Shown: positions 41,701 through 49,696 of the stretch, piece after piece
How positions within the stretch are numbered: position 1 is the stretch's first letter
Layout of the letters: each line of letters opens with the position of its first letter
Source: Pseudomonas marginalis
Lineage (GTDB): Bacteria; Pseudomonadota; Gammaproteobacteria; Pseudomonadales; Pseudomonadaceae
Direction of reading: 5' to 3'
Assembly: GCF_001645105.1 (NCBI RefSeq)
Contig: NZ_LKEG01000052.1
Location: 1 to 64,000, forward strand
DNA: 64,000 nt
Program-made: the position numbers and the translations under genes
The notes under the pieces: model-generated
What the model saw: only the letters and a program-made list of their open reading frames with translations
Databases searched by the model: none
Told to the model about the DNA's origin: nothing

Positions 41701-43085
41701 TAGGCACCAGGCCGGGGCCGGTGGGGCCTGGTTTCAGGGTCGCTGGTGAACTGACCGCGGCGGTGGCCAAGACCACCGGGGCGAGCATCGAATTTGACGT
41801 CAAGGAGGCAGATTTTGGCAAGATGATGTCGATCCTGACCGGCGAGCAGGGCACGGTCTACGACTTGCTGGCGCTGGGTGACGCGCACGCTGCCGGCACG
41901 AGTTCGAAGCTCAGTGGTGATGTAAGCCTGGACGCGCTCGCGCAATTACGCCTGATGTACAGCCCAGAGGAAAACATCGCCGAGCTGGACTCAGTGATTC
42001 GCGCCGGCATCGGTTGGGTGGGCAACCTCAATCTCGCGCATGCGGACAAGAGTCAGTCCACCACGCACACCGCAACGGGCGCCAGCCAAGCGACGTCAAC
42101 CAGTGCGCAACTACTCAGGCAGGGCGGCGTGGGGGCCAATTTCGCGCCGGTCAATGTATTGGCGTTAGGCAGTCTCGAAAGCGGCGGGCCGAGCGTGGTT
42201 GGGTTTGCGTTGCCGGAGCTCTCGGTCATGGTGAAGTTTGATCGCGGGGAATCGCAGGCCTTCAGCTTTTCTTTCAAGCATCCGGAGCCGGTCACTCAGT
42301 CGCAAATTGATGACCTCAAACGCAGCGTCTCGGCCTATTCGTCGACCTTCAAGCATGATTTGGCGGGCATTGATCAGCCGGGCACTACAGTGGATCAACA
42401 GTTGGCTACAGTGCAGCGATTTCTCGCGGCCCATCCGCCCCTGGCGACCAAGCCGGACGCTTACCATGCCATCAGCCAGTCGCTGGATAAGTTGATGACC
42501 CAGCAAGACCTGGTGAAAAACGGGCTGCGCCAACTGGCGTCGGTCGAGTCCTCCGTTACACGCGTGGGGCTACGCGACGATGGGCGTCATGCCTGGCTGG
42601 ATGATGTGGCGCCGGCCAATAAAACGGCCATTGAACAGTGGTTAAAGGACGACCCTCAGCTTGCCCGGGTGATCAATCAATTGCAGCACGGTGAGGGCAC
42701 CTCGGTGAAGCTCGGCATGGAGCTCAAGCCGCAGGTCCTGCGAACGATAGAGCGTCGCCATCTTGCCGGTGACAATACCGAGCCGCTGATCCGGCAGGCC
42801 TTGAGTGATCGTCGCAACCTGCGGGTTAAAAGCATGAGCCTGAGCTACACCGCCACCCAGTCCCATGGCATGTCCATACCCGCTGGGGCGAATCTCAGCT
42901 TTTCCAGCAGTGCCGGCTTGAGTTACACCCAGAAGCGTGTGAATGCTGACCTTGAATACGGAGTGGACCTCGATAAACCGTTGCGAATGAACCTGAACGA
43001 TACGCTGGACCGCTTGCCCAGGCATGACCTGACCATTGACTTGGCAGACCAGCGCGTGAGGACACAAAAACCAGCAGTGATCTGA
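38760..43085 (+). CDS. avrE: AvrE/DspE-family type III effector, compact form
   Basis: The 1,441-residue protein is an AvrE/DspE-family effector, delivered into eukaryotic cells by type III secretion and known in plant pathogens as a membrane channel. Family segments are clear: VEGFFHDDAGQLNAQV (DspE: ISGFFHDDHGQLNALV), WNLSDVLVKG, and near the end DRRNLRVKSMSLS (DspE: DRNNLRVKSVSVS). A beta-propeller-like half (to about residue 580) precedes helical and beta-barrel parts. A WxxxE motif, WRKVE, is at residues 530-534. DspE and AvrE have about 1,800 residues. Here nearly all of the N-terminal disordered 250-300 residues are missing. The ATG at 38760 has GGGAG in front and follows a hrp box. 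No chaperone gene is adjacent. Confidence 0.92.
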   Translation: MHIELDPLKKLQHDLSKFLPRWSQESHPRSPPPLLPNMSLNHYRTLQPTSMQFDVGLKDGKVQADTTLAGRDIAHHLNQPNKQYVTDGPSAAGSQTLRMKDERQYLFHIQSTPAVAAVFKSSLPDASGGAVDSPGRAHIGSVSAVQTTVEGQQFRLEGRRLFRFEPLTLSWTPDTDARAFSRIGLTKEGQLLKTPEGFADSSAQGRMTALLSQSPQGSCVHLQGVGEQVLHPVDETGLPVQLTRIGVSGSTLYGATSDGECVFADLRTAQGHALPMVPQPVDSLERALKGAVSVEGFFHDDAGQLNAQVRDARQQLHSVPLSDGNALSPQWNLSDVLVKGIEKGLPLPSLQALAAAVDLGQRGKVALDAGSLLTWDDAAQRWENAAQPDLEHLERGLDGRAYVLQDGQLKAVAISKVRDPLIEGASHDLAALPAPRPHVSLDEVLAGDSHRRVTGFAVADGRNFVTVDQDNQLQVHQDGVSRPLPLSPPIDIKTLALDHEGNLYAHTRGGELFKAYHQAWQGNTAIAQSWRKVELPDRQPLESLRMGADKHLVGGWNKQFHRLDTATASAMEWGPVLSTTPAPSLADKLAGMPVRAPFSGGALTVSSNVMGQTREGMPLKRDFFQGVKAHFHPLQSLSQMGRDIQQHFKGRRGLEPVYADGKRLHDQLQPLAQSKPVPTDLEARLTALSGPGPRQALAGQIRDALTTVEHSSQSSARRLGDTHGVAFDPRPTLSRATINPGSTLHQLYEAFKRVSPSAEKSTAVMLANFEGQNLALPAWQPGRKRDLDHPSALIEGDLIHHANTLKQLADLAQALDGTSGHSPTALARIETSLNDIMQAFKDSPVHTMASQGIASYGQAESLYGNFKLLAKDLGTPGSALHWHLSGLLGTPSDASIKEAMTQQVQQLGSGQALAPSRTQGKSLGLMVTGIKPVASVEFFLGASKAHTHGVSISRTDKGARVEISADDMRRLAGSVGWGQTLGTRPGPVGPGFRVAGELTAAVAKTTGASIEFDVKEADFGKMMSILTGEQGTVYDLLALGDAHAAGTSSKLSGDVSLDALAQLRLMYSPEENIAELDSVIRAGIGWVGNLNLAHADKSQSTTHTATGASQATSTSAQLLRQGGVGANFAPVNVLALGSLESGGPSVVGFALPELSVMVKFDRGESQAFSFSFKHPEPVTQSQIDDLKRSVSAYSSTFKHDLAGIDQPGTTVDQQLATVQRFLAAHPPLATKPDAYHAISQSLDKLMTQQDLVKNGLRQLASVESSVTRVGLRDDGRHAWLDDVAPANKTAIEQWLKDDPQLARVINQLQHGEGTSVKLGMELKPQVLRTIERRHLAGDNTEPLIRQALSDRRNLRVKSMSLSYTATQSHGMSIPAGANLSFSSSAGLSYTQKRVNADLEYGVDLDKPLRMNLNDTLDRLPRHDLTIDLADQRVRTQKPAVI

Positions 43086-43130
43086 ATCGCCTCCTCTCTA
43101 CGGCGGCCCCGGTACTTTTCGCGAGGCATA

Positions 43131-43164
43131 AAAAAACGGCTTACCTTTCGGTAAGCCGTTTTTA
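43131..43164. terminator. Bidirectional terminator between avrE and tRNA-Met
   Basis: CGGCTTACC (43137-43145) and GGTAAGCCG (43150-43158) with loop TTTC are flanked by six A upstream and five T downstream. It can end avrE on the plus strand and tRNA-Met on the minus strand. Confidence 0.92.
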
Positions 43165-43169
43165 GTACT

Positions 43170-43246
43170 TGGTGGCTACACAGGGACTTGAACCCCGGAC
43201 CCCAGCATTATGAATGCTATGCTCTAACCAACTGAGCTATGTAGCC
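43170..43246 (-). tRNA. tRNA-Met (CAT anticodon, elongator type)
   Basis: On the minus strand a 77-base cloverleaf begins GGCTACATAGCTCAGTTGG and ends with an encoded CCA. The acceptor arms GGCTACA / TGTAGCC pair, GGTTCAA marks the T loop, and the anticodon CAT corresponds to plus-strand 43210-43212. The first pair G-C argues against initiator tRNA. It lies between the effector gene and hrpL, and so marks one side of the type III locus. Confidence 0.96.
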
Positions 43247-43394
43247 AAGTGGCGCGCATTATTCGCGTAGAACGGGAATGCGTCAAGTATTTATTTTGAG
43301 TTTTTATCTGCGCTTTCAACTGTTTAAGCGAAATCACGGGTTCGGACGACGAGTGGTTCGCGATTCACCCTGTCGCGTACCAGAAAAGCCTGAT

Positions 43395-43427
43395 CGCGTT
43401 GGGCAGATATCCCTGCCGCCCAACGCG
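43395..43427 (-). terminator. Candidate terminator after hrpL
   Basis: CGCGTTGGGC (43395-43404) and GCCCAACGCG (43418-43427) are perfect complements around a 13-base loop, 11 bases beyond the hrpL stop codon. Only four T follow on the minus strand, so efficiency is uncertain. The rest of the 43247-43437 spacer should contain the tRNA promoter; I see no other feature. Confidence 0.5.
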
Positions 43428-43437
43428 TGGCCTGACG

Positions 43438-43989
43438 TTAAGGAGACTTCGGGTTTTGAGTGGCGCGTTTGAGCTGTTCGCGCGCCCTTGATAGGCGCGA
43501 GCGAACGGTGCCGATAGGAATGTCTAGTGCGTCAGCGGTGTCCTGGTAGCTGCCGTCGGTTTCCAGTGAGGCGTAGAGCGTCTTGCGCATTTCGATTGGC
43601 AGGTGGTCGATGGCACTCAGGGTTTTTTCCAGGCGCCGATTGATTTCAAACTCCCAATCCAGGTTGTGGTTATCCTCTTGCCCATGCCAGAGCGACTCGT
43701 CAAATTCGCAATGCACCGGCTTGGCGTACAGGCGCCTGAAGTGGTTGCGTATGAGGTTTTGCGCGATGCCGCACATCCACGTGCTGAGCGTGGCATTCCC
43801 GCTGAAGCGCTCGCGGTTGCGCCAGGCTTCCAGGTAGGTCAATTGCAGAAGATCGTCTGCATCTTCGGGGTTGAGTACGCGTTTGTGAATGAAACGGCGA
43901 AGTTTTTTTTGCTGGTCGTCTGTCAGGTGATGCATGAATTGAGGCGAGCTGCCAACGAGGTGCGCTAAGGCTTCAATAGGGATATTCAT
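43438..43989 (-). CDS. hrpL: HrpL-type ECF sigma factor
   Basis: The 183-residue protein is an ECF sigma factor of the HrpL group, which directs RNA polymerase to hrp boxes and switches on the type III genes. Region 2 includes NPEDADDLLQLTYLEAWRNRERFSG near residues 40-64 and STWMCGIAQNLIRNHFRR. Region 4 includes LPIEMRKTLYASLETDGSYQDTADALDIPIGTVRSRLSRAREQL. AAGGAA precedes the ATG. Upstream lie a -24/-12 promoter and an IHF site, so its own transcription depends on sigma54 and the activator at 60767-61690. It is divergent from hrpJ. No anti-sigma gene follows. Confidence 0.92.
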   Translation of the reverse strand: MNIPIEALAHLVGSSPQFMHHLTDDQQKKLRRFIHKRVLNPEDADDLLQLTYLEAWRNRERFSGNATLSTWMCGIAQNLIRNHFRRLYAKPVHCEFDESLWHGQEDNHNLDWEFEINRRLEKTLSAIDHLPIEMRKTLYASLETDGSYQDTADALDIPIGTVRSRLSRAREQLKRATQNPKSP

Positions 43990-44042
43990 GGTTTTTTCCT
44001 TGGTGTAGACGCAGTCGAAAGGGTGTCGACGGGAACCCCTTT

Positions 44043-44058
44043 TGCACTGGCTGTGCCA
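44043..44058 (-). promoter_or_regulatory. Sigma54 (-24/-12) promoter of hrpL
   Basis: Read on the minus strand, TGGCACAGCCAGTGCA has GG and GC exactly 10 bases apart, with the full TGGCAC -24 block and TGC at -12. It lies 53 bases before the hrpL ATG. P. syringae hrpL is driven by sigma54 with HrpR/HrpS, so both position and form agree. Confidence 0.85.
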
Positions 44059-44073
44059 AAGAAAATTTTTTAT

Positions 44074-44086
44074 TAACGTATTGATT
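44074..44086 (-). promoter_or_regulatory. Consensus IHF site upstream of hrpL promoter
   Basis: On the minus strand AATCAATACGTTA matches the IHF consensus WATCAANNNNTTR at every fixed position. It lies 15 bases upstream of the -24 block, in an A/T-rich stretch. IHF bending at such a place lets a sigma54 activator reach the polymerase. Confidence 0.75.
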
Positions 44087-44193
44087 TATATAAATAAATA
44101 TCTTGTATTGATGCGATTTTGTGCAGCGCCTTGCATAGACCATTGAAGGCTTGTGCAAGTCTTTTCAAAATGGCCGTGCAATCGTCTATTGAT

Positions 44194-44222
44194 GGAACCG
44201 CATGGTCGGGTCTTGCCACACA
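44194..44222 (+). promoter_or_regulatory. hrp box before hrpJ
   Basis: GGAACC (44194-44199), 16 bases, then CCACACA (44216-44222) matches the hrp box consensus at all fixed positions. It drives the operon from hrpJ to hrcU. It also rules out the earlier ATG at 44202 as start of hrpJ, since that would lie inside the promoter. Confidence 0.92.
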
Positions 44223-44252
44223 GGGAAACACTCTTCCTGTTCGGGCCTGTCC

Positions 44253-45317
44253 ATGAAAGTTGAATTTCCCCCCGATGTGCAACCGGTCCAACAGCTGGAT
44301 CAGCCTGCTGTCATCCACACCTCCGTTCCTGCGCCCGTCAAGGGCATGGATGAACTCGCTTTTCTGTTCAACCAGGAAGTGGACACTAACAGTCGCACGT
44401 TGGGTGAGAGGAAGATTGGCGTGCGCGTGCTCCCATCCGAGCAGCTTGCGCATATCTATGATCAGTTGGGCCATCCAGCCCAGGCGACCCTGGCAAGTTT
44501 TTCACGTCGCATCCGCTGGCAATTGCTGCAGCAACCGAATATCGACAAATTGCTGGAACTCGCGGGCGGGGACCCGGCACGCGCGTTTGTGGTGCTCAAG
44601 TATGTGGCGGCCCAGGCGGACACCGAGGTGCGCCCGTCGGAAGCGGCGTTGGCGCGTGATGCGATTGCCAAGTTGGAGGTCCGTTACAAAGGGGAAATCC
44701 AGGCGGGCCTGAACATTGCCGTGGCGTTGCAGGCGGCCTCTGTCGACCCTCAGGAGCGCCAGGCGCTACGTACGCTCTACTATGCCAGTGTGGTCACACG
44801 TCAATCATTGGCGACGATGATGCATGCGCTGCTGGGCGTGTACGGCGGCGACCGGTTTGCCGACGGGCTGAAGGTGATGCGAAAGGCCTTGGCGGACGAT
44901 ATCGCGGCCAAGGTGTCGTCAATGCCGACACCTCTGTTGCGTACTTTGCTACTGGGCCTGCAAAGCTGTGGGCAGTTGAGCGGGGTGCTGGCGGGGTGTC
45001 ACGCGCTGCTTCAGCGCCTGGGCATCGATCATGACGCTGTGGGTCTGCTGCAGCGCCTGTTGGGTTTCGCCGGCAGCGGCATTTCGACTGCCGAAATCCT
45101 AAGGTTTAGGGATGATTTTGGTGGGGCGTCGGAACGCCAGAAATTGTTGTCTCTGAATGCGCTTTACCCCTTGGTCCAGCAATTGCCATTGGCGTTGTGG
45201 CTCGATAGCCGAGTACGTGAAGAAACCCTGCGTGGCTTCCTGGCAGTGATGGGAGAAATGGAGCGGATTGCGCGTGGCCCCGCACGTTTTCCCGATGAGC
45301 TGGGGCCCCTGGCGTGA
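44253..45317 (+). CDS. hrpJ: HrpJ / SctW gatekeeper
   Basis: The 354-residue protein is the YopN/HrpJ-type gatekeeper, which holds back effectors until translocators or pilus parts are secreted. It is helical and soluble. The N-terminus MKVEFPPDVQPVQQLDQP is polar, as in secreted HrpJ. Later segments such as GDRFADGLKVMRKALADDIAAKV fit the SctW fold. The ATG at 44253 lies 30 bases after the hrp box; no strong ribosome binding site is seen. It is the first gene of the operon and overlaps hrcV by 4 bases (GTGA). Confidence 0.86.
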   Translation: MKVEFPPDVQPVQQLDQPAVIHTSVPAPVKGMDELAFLFNQEVDTNSRTLGERKIGVRVLPSEQLAHIYDQLGHPAQATLASFSRRIRWQLLQQPNIDKLLELAGGDPARAFVVLKYVAAQADTEVRPSEAALARDAIAKLEVRYKGEIQAGLNIAVALQAASVDPQERQALRTLYYASVVTRQSLATMMHALLGVYGGDRFADGLKVMRKALADDIAAKVSSMPTPLLRTLLLGLQSCGQLSGVLAGCHALLQRLGIDHDAVGLLQRLLGFAGSGISTAEILRFRDDFGGASERQKLLSLNALYPLVQQLPLALWLDSRVREETLRGFLAVMGEMERIARGPARFPDELGPLA

Positions 45318-47407
45318 CTGCGCTTTCGGCCATCAACCGGTTTTTGCTCAAGGTAGCGCAGCGCGCCGAAGTGCTGGGCGCCGTGGTGGTGATGGCCATC
45401 GTATTCATCTTCATCGTGCCGCTGCCTACCTGGCTGGTGGACATTCTGATTGCGCTCAATATCTGTATCTCGTGCCTGTTGATTGTATTGGCGCTGTACC
45501 TGCCGGGCCCCCTGGCATTCTCGTCGTTCCCCTCGATTCTGCTGTTGACCACCATGTTTCGCCTGGCGCTGTCGATTGCGACAACGCGCCTGATCCTGTT
45601 GGAACAGGACGCCGGTGACATCGTCGAGGCCTTTGGCAATTTCGTGGTCGGCGGCAACCTGGCGGTGGGGATGGTGATCTTTCTGATCCTGACCCTGGTC
45701 AACTTCCTGGTGATCACCAAAGGCTCGGAGCGGGTGGCCGAAGTGGCGGCGCGTTTCAGCCTGGATGCGATGCCCGGCAAGCAGATGTCCATCGACAGCG
45801 ACTTGCGCGCCGGTTTGATTGACGGCATGCAAGCCAGGGATAAGCGGGAGCAGTTGTCCCGTGAGAGCCAGTTGTTCGGTGCCATGGACGGGGCGATGAA
45901 GTTCGTCAAGGGCGACGCTATCGCGGGCTTGATCATCGTCGTGGTCAACCTGTTGGGCGGTTTCTCCACGGGCATGTTCCAGCACGGTTTGAGCGCCGCC
46001 GACTCGATGGCGCTGTACTCGGTGCTGACCATTGGTGACGGCCTGATTGCGCAGATCCCGGCGCTGCTGATCTCCCTCACTGCCGGCATGATCATCACCC
46101 GTGTGGCGCCGGATGGGCGCAAGGGCGTCAGCAATATAGGGGCCGAAATTGCCCGGCAGATGACCAGCGAACCCAAGAGCTGGATGATCGCTTCGGTAGG
46201 GATGCTTGCCTTTGCCGCAGTACCCGGCATGCCTACCGGGGTGTTTATCCTGATAGCGCTGATCACCGGCAGCTTGGGGTATTACCTGGCGCGTCAGCGC
46301 CAGCGGCAAGAGCAGCCGGAAGCTGAAGTCGCCGACGTGGTGCGTCCCGAAGAGAACGGTCGTGAGGACTTGCGTGGGTTTGATCCATCGAGGCCCTACC
46401 TGTTGCAGTTCTCCCCGGCGCTGCGGGGGACGCCTGAGGTGGCTGATCTTGTGCACTCGATTCGCCAGGCGCGAAATGCGCTGGTCGCGAACATTGGCCT
46501 GACACTGCCACCGTTCGAGGTGGAACTTGATGACTCGCTGGCCGACGAGGAAATGCGCTTCTGTGTGCATGAGGTACCGATGGTCAAGGCGTCGGTGGTC
46601 AACCTCGTGGCGGTTGAGCGTAAGGCGCTGACGGTTGAGCCTGAACACGGCATACCGGGGCTGGCAGAGCGCGATGAACAGCATTGGGTCTGGTTACCGC
46701 TGGGCGATCCGCTGCTCGATGATCCGCAGTTGGAGCACTTCACCGCCGCGAGCCTGATTGTTGAGCGCATGAAGCAGGCCATGATGCTCAGCGGGCCGCA
46801 GTTCCTGGGAATCCAGGAGAGCAAGTCAATCCTCAGTTGGCTGGAGCACAACCAGCCGGAATTGGTCCAGGAGCTGCAGCGGATCATGCCGCTGTCACGT
46901 TTTTCGGCGGTGTTGCAACGCCTGGCCAGCGAGGGTGTGCCGTTGCGCGCGGTGCGGCTGATTGTCGAGTCGCTGATCGAGTACGGTCAGCATGAGCGTG
47001 AACCGGACGCGTTGGCCGACTATGCGCGCATTGCGCTCAAGGCGCAGATCTACCATCAGTACAGCGAAGCCGACGGCCTGCATGCCTGGTTACTGTCGCC
47101 GCAGGCGGAAAACATCCTGCGTGAAGCTCTACGCCAGACCCAGACCGGGGTGTTCTTTGCACTCGACGACGAACACAGCGCGGCGTTGGTCAACTTGCTC
47201 AATCAAGCCTTTTCGGTGCGCCCCAAACTCAAGAGCGTGATGCTCGTCGCGCAGGACTTGCGCAGCCCTTTGCGTACGTTGTTGCTGGAAGAATTCAACC
47301 ACGTACCGGTGCTGTCTTTCGCCGAGCTGGGCAGTACCTCCAAGGTCAAAGTGCTGGGGCGCTTCGACCTTGGCCAGGACGAGTTGATGCGCGGGGCGGT
47401 GGCATGA
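45314..47407 (+). CDS. hrcV: HrcV / SctV export gate protein
   Basis: The 697-residue protein is the large export-apparatus component related to FlhA. About eight membrane helices fill residues 15-325. The conserved FHIPEP-type loop is present as SLDAMPGKQMSIDSDLRAGLID near residues 150-171. The cytoplasmic C-terminal half forms a nonameric ring that receives chaperone-substrate complexes. It starts with GTG overlapping the hrpJ stop. The length is normal for HrcV (about 695). Confidence 0.95.
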   Translation: MTALSAINRFLLKVAQRAEVLGAVVVMAIVFIFIVPLPTWLVDILIALNICISCLLIVLALYLPGPLAFSSFPSILLLTTMFRLALSIATTRLILLEQDAGDIVEAFGNFVVGGNLAVGMVIFLILTLVNFLVITKGSERVAEVAARFSLDAMPGKQMSIDSDLRAGLIDGMQARDKREQLSRESQLFGAMDGAMKFVKGDAIAGLIIVVVNLLGGFSTGMFQHGLSAADSMALYSVLTIGDGLIAQIPALLISLTAGMIITRVAPDGRKGVSNIGAEIARQMTSEPKSWMIASVGMLAFAAVPGMPTGVFILIALITGSLGYYLARQRQRQEQPEAEVADVVRPEENGREDLRGFDPSRPYLLQFSPALRGTPEVADLVHSIRQARNALVANIGLTLPPFEVELDDSLADEEMRFCVHEVPMVKASVVNLVAVERKALTVEPEHGIPGLAERDEQHWVWLPLGDPLLDDPQLEHFTAASLIVERMKQAMMLSGPQFLGIQESKSILSWLEHNQPELVQELQRIMPLSRFSAVLQRLASEGVPLRAVRLIVESLIEYGQHEREPDALADYARIALKAQIYHQYSEADGLHAWLLSPQAENILREALRQTQTGVFFALDDEHSAALVNLLNQAFSVRPKLKSVMLVAQDLRSPLRTLLLEEFNHVPVLSFAELGSTSKVKVLGRFDLGQDELMRGAVA

Positions 47408-47438
47408 GCGCTGGACGATGTCCCGCAGGGAGGGCGCG

Positions 47439-48341
47439 ATGATGTTTGAGTTGCGAGTGCTCGATGGGCTGCATCAGGGCGCTGCGTTGCCCTTGTTTGG
47501 GGAGCAGTGGAGCATCGGTGCCCACGTCGATGCTGACCTGGTGCTGAACGATCCGGGTATCGCCGAGCACCATGCGTGGCTGAGATTCATCGACTCGAAC
47601 TGGTCAGTGCAGGCCGAGGCAGGACTGTTGCATGGGGCTGATGGTCAGTTACTGGCACAGATCGCACGCTTGGCGCCGAACGTCACATTTTCGGTGGGAG
47701 GCGTGCGGCTGTGTGTCACCTCGGCCGATCAACCCTGGCCCCAGGCGCCGGCCCCTGCACCGGTAGCGTCGCCCCAGGTCAATGACCCGGCGCGGGTACT
47801 TAAGTTATCGACCATCACGCACTCGCAGCAAAAACGCCTGATTACCTTGGTATTGGTGGTGACGGTCATCTTCATCGTGGTGGGCATGGCGTCCACGGGT
47901 GAGCCTGAGGCCCAGGCTTCTTTGATGCCGCCGGTTGTTCAGAAACAGGAACTGGCCTCGCCGTTCGAAGTGCGCCAACAGTTGTTGAAGATGCTCGGCG
48001 AGCGTGAACTGAGCCAGCGCGTGAATTTGCAGGTCATCAATGGGCAGGTCGCGCTCAGTGGGGATGTCTCACAGGATGATGTCGAACTGGTCGCGCGCAT
48101 GCTCAACCGTTTTGGCGAGCAATTTGACAGCGCGGTGCCGGTGATCAGCCGTGTGCGCGTACGGGATGGGGCGTTGCCGTTCAAGATTGTGCAGATCGTG
48201 GGTGGGCCCAATGGCCATGTGGTCCTGGAGGAGGGCAGTCGGCTGTTTGTCGGGGATGAAGTGGATGGCCTGCGCCTGGTGCTGATCGACAACAGCAAAG
48301 TGGTTTTTGACGGCGTACAGCGTTATGAGGTGCGCTGGTGA
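47439..48341 (+). CDS. hrpQ: HrpQ / SctD inner-membrane ring protein
   Basis: The 300-residue protein has a cytoplasmic FHA-like domain (FELRVLDGLHQGAALPLFGEQWSIG, residues about 3-100), one membrane helix near residues 135-155 (LITLVLVVTVIFIVVGMA) and a periplasmic part with ring-building motifs. It forms the outer of the two inner-membrane rings together with HrcJ. GGGAGG at 47428-47433 supports the ATG at 47439 or the adjacent one at 47442; an ATG at 47418 lacks a site. It overlaps hrcN by 4 bases. Confidence 0.88.
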   Translation: MMFELRVLDGLHQGAALPLFGEQWSIGAHVDADLVLNDPGIAEHHAWLRFIDSNWSVQAEAGLLHGADGQLLAQIARLAPNVTFSVGGVRLCVTSADQPWPQAPAPAPVASPQVNDPARVLKLSTITHSQQKRLITLVLVVTVIFIVVGMASTGEPEAQASLMPPVVQKQELASPFEVRQQLLKMLGERELSQRVNLQVINGQVALSGDVSQDDVELVARMLNRFGEQFDSAVPVISRVRVRDGALPFKIVQIVGGPNGHVVLEEGSRLFVGDEVDGLRLVLIDNSKVVFDGVQRYEVRW

Positions 48342-49696
48342 ACGCGCAACTGCAAGCGCGTCTTGACGCCTGGCAGCAGCGCCAGGCCCAGTCGCTGGCG
48401 ACCTTCGCGCCCGTGACGATGCGGGGCCGCATCCAGCGCGTAAATGGCATGTTGTTGCAGTGTCGACTCCCCCAGGCGCGTATCGGTGATTTATGCCGTG
48501 TGGAGAAAAAGCCGGGCGACTACATGCTCGCAGAGATCATTGGTTTCGATCAGCAGGATGCTGTGCTCAGTGCGCTGGGCAACCTGGAAGGGGTCCAGGT
48601 GGGCGCCGGCGTCGAGCGCCTCGGGGTCGCGCATCGGGTGCAGGTCAGCGAGGCACTGCTGGGCCAGGTGCTGGATGGTTTCGGGCGGCCGATCTCGGGC
48701 GAAGGTCCCGGTGCGTTTGTCGAGGCCGACTTGCCGGACACCAGCGCAGTGTTGTGTGAGGCACCGTTGCCCACCGAGCGGCCACGGATCCACCGCGCGC
48801 TGGCCACTGGGGTGCGTTCCATCGATGGCCTGTTGACGCTGGGAGAAGGCCAGCGCGTGGGCCTGTTCGCCGGGGCCGGTTGCGGCAAGACCACCCTGTT
48901 GGCCGAGATCGCCCGTAACGTGGAGTGTGACGTCATCGTGTTCGGCCTGATCGGCGAGCGGGGGCGCGAGCTGCGTGAGTTTCTCGACCATGAGCTGGAT
49001 GAGCAACTGCGTTCCAAAGCGGTGCTGGTGTGTGCCACCTCCGATCGTTCCAGCATGGAACGAGCGCGTGCCGCGTTCACGGCGACGGCGTTGGCTGAGG
49101 GTTATCGGCGCAAGGGCCTGCGCGTGTTGCTGCTGATCGACTCCCTGACCCGTTTCGCCAGGGCCCAGCGCGAAATCGGCCTGGCCGCCGGCGAGCCCCT
49201 GGGCCGTGGGGGGCTGCCGCCGTCGGTGTACAGCCTGTTGCCGCGGTTGGTTGAACGCGCCGGGTTGACCCGTGACGGCGTGATCACGGCGATCTACACC
49301 GTGCTGATCGAGCAGGACTCAATGAACGACCCGGTGGCCGATGAAGTGCGCTCGCTGCTCGACGGCCATATCGTGCTGTCCCGTAAGTTGGCCGAGCGTG
49401 GGCACTATCCCGCGGTGGATGTGCTGGCGAGCCTGTCGCGGATTTTGAGCAACGTCGCCCAGCCCGAGGATATTCAGGCGGGTACGGCGTTGCGACGTTT
49501 GTTGTCGGCCTATCAGCAGATCGAGCTGATGCTCAAGCTGGGGGAATACCAGCCAGGGAGTGATGCCTTGACCGACCTGGCTGTGGACAGTCGCCAGGCT
49601 GTCGATGGTTTCTTGCGCCAGGACTTGCGTGAGCCTGCACCGATGGCGGCGACGCTTGCGCAACTCAAGGAGCTGACCACCTATGTCCCATTCTGA
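48338..49696 (+). CDS. hrcN: HrcN / SctN secretion ATPase
   Basis: The 452-residue ATPase unfolds substrates and strips chaperones at the base of the export gate, and is related to FliI and the F1 beta subunit. Walker A is GAGCGKT near residue 180 (VGLFAGAGCGKTTLL). Walker B lies in LLLIDSLTRFARAQREIGLAAGEP. The FliI-type segments LIGERGRELREF and VLIEQDSMNDPVADEVRS are intact. It starts with GTG overlapping hrpQ. It overlaps hrpO by 14 bases. Confidence 0.96.
   Translation: MNAQLQARLDAWQQRQAQSLATFAPVTMRGRIQRVNGMLLQCRLPQARIGDLCRVEKKPGDYMLAEIIGFDQQDAVLSALGNLEGVQVGAGVERLGVAHRVQVSEALLGQVLDGFGRPISGEGPGAFVEADLPDTSAVLCEAPLPTERPRIHRALATGVRSIDGLLTLGEGQRVGLFAGAGCGKTTLLAEIARNVECDVIVFGLIGERGRELREFLDHELDEQLRSKAVLVCATSDRSSMERARAAFTATALAEGYRRKGLRVLLLIDSLTRFARAQREIGLAAGEPLGRGGLPPSVYSLLPRLVERAGLTRDGVITAIYTVLIEQDSMNDPVADEVRSLLDGHIVLSRKLAERGHYPAVDVLASLSRILSNVAQPEDIQAGTALRRLLSAYQQIELMLKLGEYQPGSDALTDLAVDSRQAVDGFLRQDLREPAPMAATLAQLKELTTYVPF

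Noticed and set aside
43086..43300. Search for phage integrase or duplicated tRNA 3' end marking an island
   Set aside because: No integrase gene and no copy of the tRNA-Met end was seen on the ychF side, so no attachment sites can be claimed.
45164..46684. 506-codon open frame on the minus strand inside hrpJ/hrcV
   Set aside because: It is opposite conserved hrcV; its His/Gln/Arg-rich content is typical of an antisense shadow.
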